A stretch of DNA of 15,776 nt from Deltaproteobacteria bacterium. Its GTDB lineage: Bacteria > Desulfobacterota > Desulfarculia > Adiutricales > JAGVGV01. The stretch is taken from NCBI GenBank assembly GCA_015233515.1, contig JADFXS010000029.1, positions 3,674-19,449 on the forward strand, read 5' to 3'. Below, piece after piece: positions 6,535 through 12,637 of this stretch; within the stretch, counting starts at the first letter, position 1; each line of letters begins with the position of its first letter. A program made the translations under genes and the position numbers. The notes below the pieces were generated by a model. The model was not told where the DNA came from, did no database searches, and was given only the letters and a program-made list of their open reading frames with translations.

Positions 6535-7976
6535 CACGCCCCCTGGTCGGAGAATTGGTCTCCCGTTGGTAAAAAAATGGAAAAATGAGTTCCCTGTCCG
6601 GGTTGACTTTGCACTTCGATTCGACCGCCGTGCTTCTTGATGATGTTGTAGCTGACGGAAAGCCCGAGCCCGGTACCTTCGCCTTCTTTTTTAGTAGTAA
6701 AAAATGGATCGAAGATGCGGTCCATATATTCAGCCGGAATACCGACTCCGGCATCCTCGACATCGATCCTGACTTCCTGATGCGGAACGGCCCACCCCAG
6801 TTCAACCTTTATAACCCCGCCATCGGGCATGGCTTGCGCGGCGTTGAAGAGCAGGTTGATCAATACCTGCTGAAGGCCGTTTCTGTCCAAACGGACGGGC
6901 GGCAGGACATCTCGAACGATTTTATGTAACTTGGCCTGGCGGAGATGGAGTTCGTTATTGATCAGCCGTGCGGTTTTATCGACTAATTCTTCTAAATTGA
7001 TGAATTCGACTTTGGGATGGTTGGCTCTCGAAAATTCCAAAAGATTTTTTACAATGCTGCTAGCCCGATCGGCCTGGTCCATGGCTTCCTGGTATAGTTT
7101 CAAGCGCTCGGCCGGCGTCATGGATTCGGCGTCTTCGATCAAAGCCTCGAGTATCAATGACATATTGTTAATGGGATTGTTGATTTCATGAGCGATGCCG
7201 GAAGTCAGCGTCCCCACGGCGGCGATTTTCCTGGATTGGATCAGCTGGGCCTGGCGGCTTTCCAACTCATCCATCATCCGGTTAATCGCGGAGATCAGAT
7301 GATGGATTTCGTTTTTTCGATCGCCAATCGGGGTAATCCGATGAAAGGCGCCCATGGCCACCGCCTCGGAATCCCGGGTGATTCGCGCCAAAGGTCGCAC
7401 GATTTTTTCACCGAGAAAAAAAACCACAAAGGCAAGAAGAATGACCAGGATGGCCAAATTTATCCAAGGCAAGGGGATCATGACCTGAAGGCGATTGTTT
7501 ATCTCCCGCTGTTCGGTATTTAGGAGCTGGTCGGCCAACAGGATGAGATTTTGGCCTCGCCCCCTGATTTTAGCCTGTAAGTCATGACAACATCCGGCTG
7601 TCTGAGCGGTTCGGTGCAGTTCTTCCATCAATGATGCATATTCCCGGGCGTTTTTCTGAAAACGCTCGTAATTATCGCCGCCGATGGCCGACAGGAGATT
7701 GTCTTTTTCCCGACTAAGGAGAAGGTTCAGGCGGTTACTGTAAGTCAGGTTTTCCTCGAAGTTAAAATCCTGTTGAAAAAGAAAAAAATTCTTTTCATAT
7801 CGCCTCATTTCCAGAATGGTGCTATTCAATTCCGCCGCCAGCTGAAAAAACTGCATCGCTCCGGACAGACGCCGAAAATTGTCGTAATTGACGACAATCA
7901 TCACGGCCATGAAGACAAAGCACGCCGAGAAAGCCATGACGACCTGGCCGCGTATAGTCGATGGTAATAACTTCAT
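6534..7976 (-). CDS. Membrane histidine kinase, partner of the NtrC-type regulator
   Basis: The 480-residue kinase has a first membrane helix at about 12-30, a helical extracytoplasmic sensor region at about 31-168, a second membrane helix at about 170-190 and a HAMP domain to about 245. A HisKA domain follows with the phosphoacceptor H263 in SGIAHEINNP, then an HATPase_c domain with N-box NLLFNAAQAM (about 374-383), G1 DAGVGIP (408-414), an F box (DPFFTT) and G2 GTGLGLS. The NtrB-like H-box fits pairing with an NtrC-type regulator. The sensor domain carries a vicinal Cys pair and His (C129, C130, H131), which is unusual for an exported domain and could bind metal or respond to redox. The stop codon overlaps the regulator start, so the pair is translationally coupled. 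A perfect -10 box lies immediately upstream of the start, predicting a nearly leaderless transcript. Confidence 0.97.
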   Translation of the reverse strand: MKLLPSTIRGQVVMAFSACFVFMAVMIVVNYDNFRRLSGAMQFFQLAAELNSTILEMRRYEKNFFLFQQDFNFEENLTYSNRLNLLLSREKDNLLSAIGGDNYERFQKNAREYASLMEELHRTAQTAGCCHDLQAKIRGRGQNLILLADQLLNTEQREINNRLQVMIPLPWINLAILVILLAFVVFFLGEKIVRPLARITRDSEAVAMGAFHRITPIGDRKNEIHHLISAINRMMDELESRQAQLIQSRKIAAVGTLTSGIAHEINNPINNMSLILEALIEDAESMTPAERLKLYQEAMDQADRASSIVKNLLEFSRANHPKVEFINLEELVDKTARLINNELHLRQAKLHKIVRDVLPPVRLDRNGLQQVLINLLFNAAQAMPDGGVIKVELGWAVPHQEVRIDVEDAGVGIPAEYMDRIFDPFFTTKKEGEGTGLGLSVSYNIIKKHGGRIEVQSQPGQGTHFSIFLPTGDQFSDQGA

Positions 7977-7983
7977 GACGTTT

Positions 7984-8014
7984 ATTATACCTTAAATTCT
8001 TATCGTTTGACCAG
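7984..8014 (-). promoter_or_regulatory. Promoter of the kinase-regulator operon
   Basis: On the minus strand a perfect -10 hexamer TATAAT (7984-7989) is preceded at 18 bases by TGGTCA (8008-8013), a 4-of-6 match to TTGACA. Transcription would start about 7977, right at the ATG (7974-7976). No ribosome binding site lies between the -10 box and the ATG. Confidence 0.6.
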
Positions 8015-8062
8015 AAGGTAGCAGTCGGTTGGTCGAAAAATCTGCTAAGTCGTTGGCTTCGG

Positions 8063-8494
8063 TTAATGACACCAATCGGTAAGCTGCTTCACTTTACCCG
8101 CATAACCAGGATCATTAAGAGCAGATCGGCAACTGGACGGTGCATCTTGAACCGTTATGATCAATTGATTTGATGGTGATGAACCGGGCTGGCATTGTCC
8201 GGATAAACTTACTTGATAGTCGCCGATCATGTGGCCGGCTGGGGAGGTATAAGACCAGACGCCGCCGGAAGACATATGATCCCCGGACAGCAAATCATGA
8301 GCATATTGCATATATAATTCAGCAATACCGCTTCCGACGGCTGCTTCGATTCCTTTATAACAAGCTTCGTTTTGTAAATCGATGTACTTTGATATAGCCA
8401 CCACGCTGAGCATACCCAGAATAACCAACACGGCGATAATTTCTATCAAGGTAAAACCGTTTTTATCCAGATTTGGTTTATATAATTTTTTCAT
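8063..8494 (-). CDS. Type IV pilin-like protein (prepilin)
   Basis: The 143-residue protein starts MKKLYKPNLDKNG and continues FTLIEIIAVLVILGML. This is the classic class III prepilin signal: cleavage after G13, a Phe at +1 that would be N-methylated, Glu at +5 (E18) and a hydrophobic helix at 14-36. The globular part has four cysteines (C45, C101, C122, C142), enough for two disulfides including a C-terminal loop like that of many pilins. The chosen ATG (8492-8494) gives a normal 13-residue leader, with a G-rich stretch upstream; a start at 8533 would lengthen the leader abnormally. No pilus assembly gene lies nearby, so it is an isolated pilin or pseudopilin whose machinery must be elsewhere. 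It is monocistronic here. The pilin class is certain from the leader; the exact role (pilus, secretion or uptake) is not. Confidence 0.92.
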   Translation of the reverse strand: MKKLYKPNLDKNGFTLIEIIAVLVILGMLSVVAISKYIDLQNEACYKGIEAAVGSGIAELYMQYAHDLLSGDHMSSGGVWSYTSPAGHMIGDYQVSLSGQCQPGSSPSNQLIITVQDAPSSCRSALNDPGYAGKVKQLTDWCH

Positions 8495-8706
8495 GACGCC
8501 CCCAGCTTGTATAACCATTTTGAGCATGAACAACCAGGTAATTAAGTTCCCTGTCGGACTGGCGGATAGTGATAGATCATAATGTAATTATTTATCCGCA
8601 TTACTGTCCAATCCTTTTTCAGCCGGTCGACATCATATCAAGCCAAACAAGGGTAAGGCGAGGACATTTCCAGCAAAACAGTCTGGCCAATCATGGATTA
8701 TGACCC

Positions 8707-8838
8707 AAATCCACCATCAAATCGCGGATAGGGCGCGTAAATCCCAGGCGAAACGCCAAGTCGAAGGTCCCGCAGAATGCCGCGGGGACAGTTCGCCTGC
8801 ATGTTGGACCGATTTTGGCCCGCAGGCGTATTCATTAT
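8707..8838. repeat. Dispersed repeat, short copy (62-nt internal deletion)
   Basis: This 132-base stretch aligns with 11460-11653 at about 5 mismatches, except that 62 bases are missing. The missing part is exactly the distance between two GTCCCGC direct repeats in the long copy (11520-11526 and 11582-11588), so this copy looks like a recombination or slippage deletion product. It retains the inverted pair CGCCTGC...GCAGGCG near its right end. Confidence 0.85.
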
Positions 8839-8906
8839 CGGAAGCGCGTATTTCTTTGCCGGCAACCCGCCGAAGGGCGGCGGGTCGACTTCTCCACTCC
8901 CGATAA
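8835..8906. repeat. Nested hairpin next to repeat copy
   Basis: TTATCGG (8835-8841) and CCGATAA (8900-8906) form an outer inverted repeat around a GC-rich inner hairpin (CCGCC 8867-8871, GGCGG 8876-8880). The structure abuts the short repeat copy and has no counterpart at the long copy. It has no strong T-run, so terminator function is unclear. Confidence 0.5.
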
Positions 8907-9203
8907 CAATAGCTGATTGTTTGTTTTAAATATAGCCCCGCGCGCCGTCAGGACGACTGTTGCTGAAAAAAATAAGACTGCTCCGACATTTTTTATCTGC
9001 CGACTTGACCCCGATGGATTTTACGGGCAATATTGAACCAAGCTCGGGTAGAGAATTGACGGTGTCTTTCACTTTCCTTTGACGTTAATTTTCAGCCAAA
9101 AGGCAAGGCCAGAGGACATGTTTTCAGGTATCCGGCTCGGATTTTCGGGTATGCTCCGCATCGCGGCTGATGGACCGGCCGGTAATGGTATAGCGTAAAA
9201 AGT

Positions 9204-9896
9204 ATGCTCACGAAATCAATCGATAAAACTATCGAGGCCTTGACCTTGATCAGCGAGGCCATCACTTCGGATAAATACATCGAAGATGTCCTCCGCCTGA
9301 TTGTCATTGTCACCGCCGAAGCAATGAACTCCAAGGTCTGCTCCTTGTGGCTTTTGGACGAGAATACCCAGACTTTGACTATCCGGGCCACCCAGAGCAT
9401 CAATCGAGAATATCTGAAACTTCGTGTCCTCAAGGTGGGTGAAGGAGTGGTCGGTCACGTAGCCAAAACGAACCTCCCCCACCTTTCCCGGGATGTTCAG
9501 GAGGACCCTCTTTTCAAGGAAAAAGAATTGGCCCGGAACATGGGTTTGGGCTCCATGATCAGCGTGCCCCTGAGTGTCGGGCAACGGGTTATCGGCGTGA
9601 TCAATTGTTATACCGACCATCCCCACGATTATGACGCCATGGAAGTCAACTTGCTGACTACCGTGGCTAATCAGGCGGCTGTGGCCATCTACAATACGGA
9701 ATTGATGGTCAAGACCCAGGTCATTCGCGAAGAACTGGAAGCTCGTAAACTCGTGGAACGCGCCAAGGATGTTCTCATTTCCCGACGGAAAATGACCGGC
9801 GAAGAGGCCTTTCGTTGGCTCCAGAAGCGGTCCATGGATTCGCGGAAATCCATGCGTGAGGTGGCCGAGGCGGTATTGCTGGCCGACGAATTGTGA
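9204..9896 (+). CDS. GAF-ANTAR regulator (putative antitermination sensor)
   Basis: The 230-residue protein has a GAF domain (about 15-165) with recognisable core strands CSLWLLDENTQTLTIRAT and ISVPLSVGQRVIGVINCY. A short helical linker leads to an ANTAR domain (about 175-229; ARKLVERAKDVLISRRKM, then GEEAFRWLQKRSM and MREVAEAVLLADE). ANTAR domains bind paired RNA stem-loops and prevent transcription termination; GAF domains bind small ligands or sense redox. The protein is therefore a likely soluble one-component RNA-binding regulator, although its signal and RNA targets are not evident. The ATG at 9204-9206 has no good ribosome binding site, and a TATAGC sequence sits just upstream (9189-9194). 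It lies 105 bases before the XRE-cupin gene on the same strand. A long-range inverted repeat in that gap (9921-9976) could be an attenuator, which would be a natural local target. Confidence 0.93.
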   Translation: MLTKSIDKTIEALTLISEAITSDKYIEDVLRLIVIVTAEAMNSKVCSLWLLDENTQTLTIRATQSINREYLKLRVLKVGEGVVGHVAKTNLPHLSRDVQEDPLFKEKELARNMGLGSMISVPLSVGQRVIGVINCYTDHPHDYDAMEVNLLTTVANQAAVAIYNTELMVKTQVIREELEARKLVERAKDVLISRRKMTGEEAFRWLQKRSMDSRKSMREVAEAVLLADEL

Positions 9897-9920
9897 GAAA
9901 TCATTTAATATTCCTCGTAA

Positions 9921-9976
9921 TTCCCGCATACTATCCAACCGGATCCCCGACCGATTAATAAACAAGCCGGCGGGAA
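9921..9976 (+). promoter_or_regulatory. Inverted repeat between GAF-ANTAR and KaiC-XRE-cupin genes
   Basis: TTCCCGC (9921-9927) and GCGGGAA (9970-9976) are perfect 7-bp inverted arms 42 bases apart, with further C/G-rich partial pairings inside. They lie directly in front of a TATAAT box (9984-9989) and the next start codon. The element could be an operator or an attenuator stem; there is no clear T-run. Confidence 0.3.
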
Positions 9977-10001
9977 ACGTCACTATAATCAGGAATCAAA
10001 C

Positions 10002-11300
10002 ATGAATGAAAAAAATCGGACTTCTTGTGGAGTTGAGCCACTGGACCTGCTCCTGGACGGACTATATATAGGTGATAATGTAATCTGGTGTGATACGGCC
10101 GGAAGCCTGGCCCAGGTATTCTGCCAACACTTTTTGGAAACCTCGCGGAAAAACCAAAAGCCCATCATCTATTTGAATTTTGACCGCCCGCCAAAAACCA
10201 TTTTGGAGCGCTTCGACTTTTTGGCAAATTATCCGCTTTTGACGATCCTGGACTGCTTTACCGACGGCAAGGGCCGGTCTTCTAACGTGTTTAACCGATT
10301 TTACGCTCATAATCGTCCGGGTGACGCCTGTAAAGTGGAAAAAATCATCGCTCCCCATGATATGGACCAAGTGACCGAAAATCTTTATCGAGTACATGGG
10401 ACCATGACCGGCGACGTCCGTCTGGTCTTCGACAGTTTGACCGGCATGCAGGAACTGTGGGGAAGTGAAGAGGAGGTCATTAAGTTTTATGCCCACTCTT
10501 GCCCTCGATTGTATGAACTGGAAACCATCGCTTACTGGATCATGGAAAAAGAGGCGCACTCCCCCCGTCTCCGTGCCAGTCTGAACCAGTTGGCTCAGGT
10601 TACCATCGAACTCAGTCTGAAACGAGGCACTTCCTTTCTGACCATTCAAAAGGCCGACGGCCGGGAAAGCACCAACCTGCAGAAACCTTTCACATATTAT
10701 GCCAAGGATCATGTAGTGAACCTCAGCATCGACCGCCGGCCGGCCTCAGGTTTTGACCTCGGACAGCGGTTGAAAGAATTACGTCTCAAGAGAGGATTCA
10801 GTCAAACAGAACTGGCTCGCCTAGTGGGCGTCACTCCCAGCACCATTTCTCAGGTGGAAAGCAACCTGATCTATCCGTCTCTGCCGGCATTGTATAAAAT
10901 GGCGGAAGTTATGAGTGTGGAAGTCGGTTCCTTTTTCCGACATATGGAGTCCGCCGATCGGCTGCCGATTTTTTCTTCAGAGACATCTTCGTCGGTCCGT
11001 TTGTCCGGCATTCCCTTGGAAAGCGGCCGGGTCGGGCGATGGACCCCTCTGGATTTTGAAGGGAAAACAGAAATCTATCAAATTGATATATATCCAGGTC
11101 AGACCTTGGCCGGCCATTTTTTCCGCCATAAAGGCGAGGAATTCGGTTATTTGCTCTCCGGCCGGTTGGAACTTAAACTGAACAGCCAGAACCTCACCAT
11201 GTTACCCGGCCAGCTATTATATCTAATGGCGGACACTCCGGGCGGTTGGACTAATCCCGGACCGGAACCGGCAAATCTTCTATGGTTTATCTGTAACTGA
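10002..11300 (+). CDS. KaiC/RecA-like - XRE helix-turn-helix - cupin fusion regulator
   Basis: The 432-residue protein has three parts. Residues 8-245 resemble a KaiC/RecA-like ATPase domain: the opening CGVEPLDLLLDGLYIGDNVIW matches the usual entry to the fold, and DVRLVFDSLTGM (138-149) matches Walker B. However, the Walker A position reads DTAGSLAQ (31-38), without the GK[TS], so ATP hydrolysis is unlikely. Residues 252-308 are an XRE-type helix-turn-helix (GQRLKELRLKRGFSQTELAR, then VTPSTISQVESN). Residues 355-430 are a cupin beta-barrel with candidate metal ligands H372, H376 and E380. XRE-cupin proteins usually repress genes and sense small metabolites. The N-terminal RecA-like part is an uncommon addition that may serve as a sensor or oligomerisation unit. 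The start has AGGA eight bases upstream. It follows the GAF-ANTAR gene and is followed by a repeat-rich region. Confidence 0.88.
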   Translation: MNEKNRTSCGVEPLDLLLDGLYIGDNVIWCDTAGSLAQVFCQHFLETSRKNQKPIIYLNFDRPPKTILERFDFLANYPLLTILDCFTDGKGRSSNVFNRFYAHNRPGDACKVEKIIAPHDMDQVTENLYRVHGTMTGDVRLVFDSLTGMQELWGSEEEVIKFYAHSCPRLYELETIAYWIMEKEAHSPRLRASLNQLAQVTIELSLKRGTSFLTIQKADGRESTNLQKPFTYYAKDHVVNLSIDRRPASGFDLGQRLKELRLKRGFSQTELARLVGVTPSTISQVESNLIYPSLPALYKMAEVMSVEVGSFFRHMESADRLPIFSSETSSSVRLSGIPLESGRVGRWTPLDFEGKTEIYQIDIYPGQTLAGHFFRHKGEEFGYLLSGRLELKLNSQNLTMLPGQLLYLMADTPGGWTNPGPEPANLLWFICN

Positions 11301-11304
11301 ATAA

Positions 11305-11347
11305 AAGCTCCCCGCGGCGAGTCGCGAGGAATCCATCGGCTTGCATC
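11305..11347. repeat. Copy of the IS200-associated hairpin repeat
   Basis: The stretch begins AAGCTCCCCGCGGC, forms an imperfect hairpin (11309-11330) and ends with GGCTTGCAT, like the copy at 4485-4527. It lies five bases after the stop codon of the XRE-cupin gene, where it could also work as a 3' end stabiliser. Confidence 0.65.
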
Positions 11348-11459
11348 ATGTTAAAAGCACTATTTTAGGATACCCATGAGATCCGGCGTCATCAGCCAGG
11401 AGCGACCTTGAAAGTGCTTTCTTCCACTTTTCATAATCACTTGCCGCTCTTCGGCTCCT

Positions 11460-11653
11460 AAATCCACCATCAAATCGCGGATAGGGCGCGTAAATCCTAG
11501 GCGAAACGCGAAGTTGAAGGTCCCGCCGTTGGCGGATACCTTCGACATGTAAGGAGGCAGAGCGTTTTAATTTCGCTCGCTGTCCCGCGGAATGCCGCGG
11601 GGACAGTTCGCCTGCATGTTGGACCGATTTTGGCCCGCAGGCGTATTCACTAT
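11460..11653. repeat. Dispersed repeat, long copy
   Basis: The 194-base element is about 96% identical to 8707-8838 over the shared 132 bases. Its extra 62 bases lie between two GTCCCGC direct repeats. It contains several perfect or near-perfect hairpins: CCGCC/GGCGG (11523-11535), GTCCCGCGG paired with CCGC(G)GGGAC (11582-11604, AATG loop) and CGCCTGC...GCAGGCG (11610-11643). No ORF is conserved between the copies in a way that suggests coding. It looks like a structured, non-autonomous repeat. Confidence 0.8.
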
Positions 11654-11839
11654 ATATCGAGGAGCCACCGGGCAATGCCCGGAGCCATCAGCAAAGTGAA
11701 CATTGGTACTATATTGAACAGTTACCAGAATTCGAGCGGGCCTTTGGGGGCGGGACCTTCCCGCCGGGAAACAAGCGTTGCAGGCTGGAGTTACGTGCCT
11801 CGACACCCGCAAGTGGTAAATTAGGGGTCTCATTTCTCC

Positions 11840-11869
11840 TTGACACTCAACCAAGGTCCGGTGTAAAAG
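11840..11869 (+). promoter_or_regulatory. Promoter of tRNA-Cys
   Basis: A perfect -35 hexamer TTGACA (11840-11845) is followed at 18 bases by TAAAAG (11864-11869), a 4-of-6 match to TATAAT. Transcription would start near 11876, seven bases before the tRNA. Confidence 0.6.
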
Positions 11870-11882
11870 TAACCCCACGTTC

Positions 11883-11957
11883 GGCGGCATAGCCAAGTGG
11901 TAAGGCAGCGGTCTGCAAAACCGTTATTCTCCGGTTCAAATCCGGATGCCGCCTCCA
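11883..11957 (+). tRNA. tRNA-Cys (GCA), CCA encoded
   Basis: The sequence folds into a full cloverleaf. The acceptor stem GGCGGCA pairs with TGCCGCC (11947-11953). The D arm has GCC/GGC, and the anticodon stem GCGGT/ACCGT encloses the loop CTGCAAA with anticodon GCA at 11915-11917. A five-base variable loop follows, and the T stem TCCGG/CCGGA encloses TTCAAAT. The discriminator base is U (11954), as expected for cysteine tRNAs, and CCA (11955-11957) is encoded. It is a single-gene unit with its own promoter and a following palindrome. I saw no duplicated 3' end nearby that would mark an integrated element. Confidence 0.97.
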
Positions 11958-11966
11958 GAAAATTCT

Positions 11967-11994
11967 CGGGGTCAGGTGTAAACACCTGACCCCG
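11967..11994. terminator. Palindromic terminator between tRNA-Cys and tnpA
   Basis: A 13-bp perfect inverted repeat (CGGGGTCAGGTGT at 11967-11979 and its complement at 11982-11994) lies ten bases after the tRNA. The T-tract is weak on the plus strand (GTCTTATTTCC) and fair on the minus strand (GAATTTTCTGG). It may end both the tRNA and the convergent transposase transcript. Confidence 0.7.
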
Positions 11995-12022
11995 TCTTAT
12001 TTCCACAATCAGAAATGAAGCT

Positions 12023-12042
12023 CCCCGCAGCAAGCTGCGGGG
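12023..12042. repeat. Terminal hairpin of the IS200-type element (tnpA 3' side)
   Basis: Perfect 9-bp stem (12023-12031 with 12034-12042) two bases beyond the transposase stop codon. Identical in sequence to the hairpin at 12551-12570. Confidence 0.85.
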
Positions 12043-12044
12043 TA

Positions 12045-12524
12045 TCAAAAGGCAAAGAGCTTGAGCTGCCTCAAATCGTCAGTAGCCTTATCGTCCATTT
12101 TACCTTTGGAGTCCATACTTTGTCTTCTAACGTAACGCTCGACAATATCCCAATTAGCGTGTTCACCAATAGTGCCTACAAAGTAGCCATCCGTCCAAAA
12201 TTCGCCCCCCCAAAGATCATTTTTTACAGATGGCTTTCGACGAAAAACCTCTCGTGCGGTAACGCTTTTAAATATTTGAACTATTCTACCAGGCGCTACC
12301 TTCGGGTGAGCACTGCATAGCAGGTGGATATGATTCTTGTCACAACCTATCGCTTCCATTTCTATAGCGTACCGTTTTTGGATTTCTTCAGCAGTTTCAA
12401 CAATTATGTTCGTGACCTCATCATCTAAAAGGGCTTTTCTATATTTCAAAGGAAATACAATATGATAATGTATTTGCCATACACAGTGATAACCTCTGCT
12501 AACCTTTTTTTCATCATCCGACAT
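12045..12524 (-). CDS. tnpA: IS200/IS605-family transposase TnpA (Y1, HUH type)
   Basis: The 159-residue protein is a single Y1 transposase domain. The metal-binding HUH motif is H65-I-H67 in DKNHIHLLC, and the catalytic tyrosine is probably Y131 in WDIVERYVRRQ. Other family landmarks are HYHIVFPLKYR (about 19-29) and WTDGYFVGTIG (about 110-120). Both motifs are intact, and the frame has no interruption, so the enzyme may be active. These transposases cut and join single-stranded DNA at hairpin ends without target duplication. I chose the ATG at 12522-12524; a TTG at 12540-12542 would add six residues. No strong ribosome binding site is visible, which is common for this family. It lies between tRNA-Cys and priA, flanked by the hairpins it is expected to recognise. 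Confidence 0.95.
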   Translation of the reverse strand: MSDDEKKVSRGYHCVWQIHYHIVFPLKYRKALLDDEVTNIIVETAEEIQKRYAIEMEAIGCDKNHIHLLCSAHPKVAPGRIVQIFKSVTAREVFRRKPSVKNDLWGGEFWTDGYFVGTIGEHANWDIVERYVRRQSMDSKGKMDDKATDDLRQLKLFAF

Positions 12525-12550
12525 ACCGGCATGGTAACACAATATTTTGA

Positions 12551-12570
12551 CCCCGCAGCAAGCTGCGGGG
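12551..12570. repeat. Terminal hairpin of the IS200-type element (tnpA 5' side)
   Basis: Perfect 9-bp stem (12551-12559 with 12562-12570), identical to the hairpin at 12023-12042. In this family such a hairpin upstream of tnpA belongs to the left end. Confidence 0.85.
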
Positions 12571-12637
12571 AATTATCAAGTTAAAAAACTTCCGACGATA
12601 TACTTCATCTTATCGCTGATTCAGCTAAAGCTGTTCT

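Larger units (their letters stand above)
8495..9203. other. Long gene-free region with repeat copy
   Basis: No gene is supported in this 709-base stretch; the 68-codon plus-strand frame at 8700-8906 only reads through a repeat. The stretch holds the regulatory regions of the pilin (leftward) and the GAF-ANTAR gene (rightward), the short copy of a dispersed repeat (8707-8838) and nested hairpins (8835-8906). A weak sigma-70-like pair on the plus strand, TTGACC (9005-9010) with CAATAT (9028-9033) at 17 bases, could serve the GAF-ANTAR gene, but the -10 box is poor. I see no riboswitch or RNA gene motif that I recognise. Confidence 0.6.
11301..11882. other. Repeat-rich gene-free region
   Basis: No gene is convincingly supported in this 582-base stretch. 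It contains an IS200-type hairpin copy (11305-11347), the long dispersed repeat copy (11460-11653), two perfect small hairpins (CCGGGC/GCCCGG at 11668-11682; GGCGGGA/TCCCGCC at 11749-11765) and the tRNA promoter near 11840. A 62-codon minus-strand frame (11360-11548) reads partly through the repeat and lacks a ribosome binding site. Confidence 0.6.
12023..12570 (-). mobile_element. IS200/IS605-type insertion sequence (tnpA only)
   Basis: A Y1 transposase gene lies between two identical perfect hairpins: CCCCGCAGC/GCTGCGGGG at 12023-12042 and again at 12551-12570. Short subterminal hairpins and a lack of inverted terminal repeats fit the IS200/IS605 family, which moves as single-stranded DNA. 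The left hairpin nearly touches the transposase stop codon. No tnpB is present. The exact cleavage ends are not determined; the coordinates give hairpin to hairpin. Confidence 0.75.

Noticed and set aside
8560..8640. Possible sigma-54 promoter upstream of the pilin gene (TGGACAGTAATGC on the minus strand)
   Set aside because: The GG to GC spacing is two bases too short for a -24/-12 promoter.
9216..9983. 255-codon minus-strand frame opposite the GAF-ANTAR gene
   Set aside because: It is an antisense shadow with no recognisable motif, whereas the plus-strand protein has clear GAF and ANTAR domains.
11360..11548. 62-codon minus-strand frame (begins MSKVSANGG) that looks somewhat protein-like
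   Set aside because: About half lies in the dispersed repeat; of the three base changes between copies in the shared coding part, two alter the amino acid. No ribosome binding site precedes the ATG, and the other copy ends in a different sequence. It may be a decayed gene fragment, but this cannot be shown.
11883..11957. tRNA 3' end as an attachment site of an integrated element
   Set aside because: No second copy of the tRNA 3' end and no integrase gene were found in the window.
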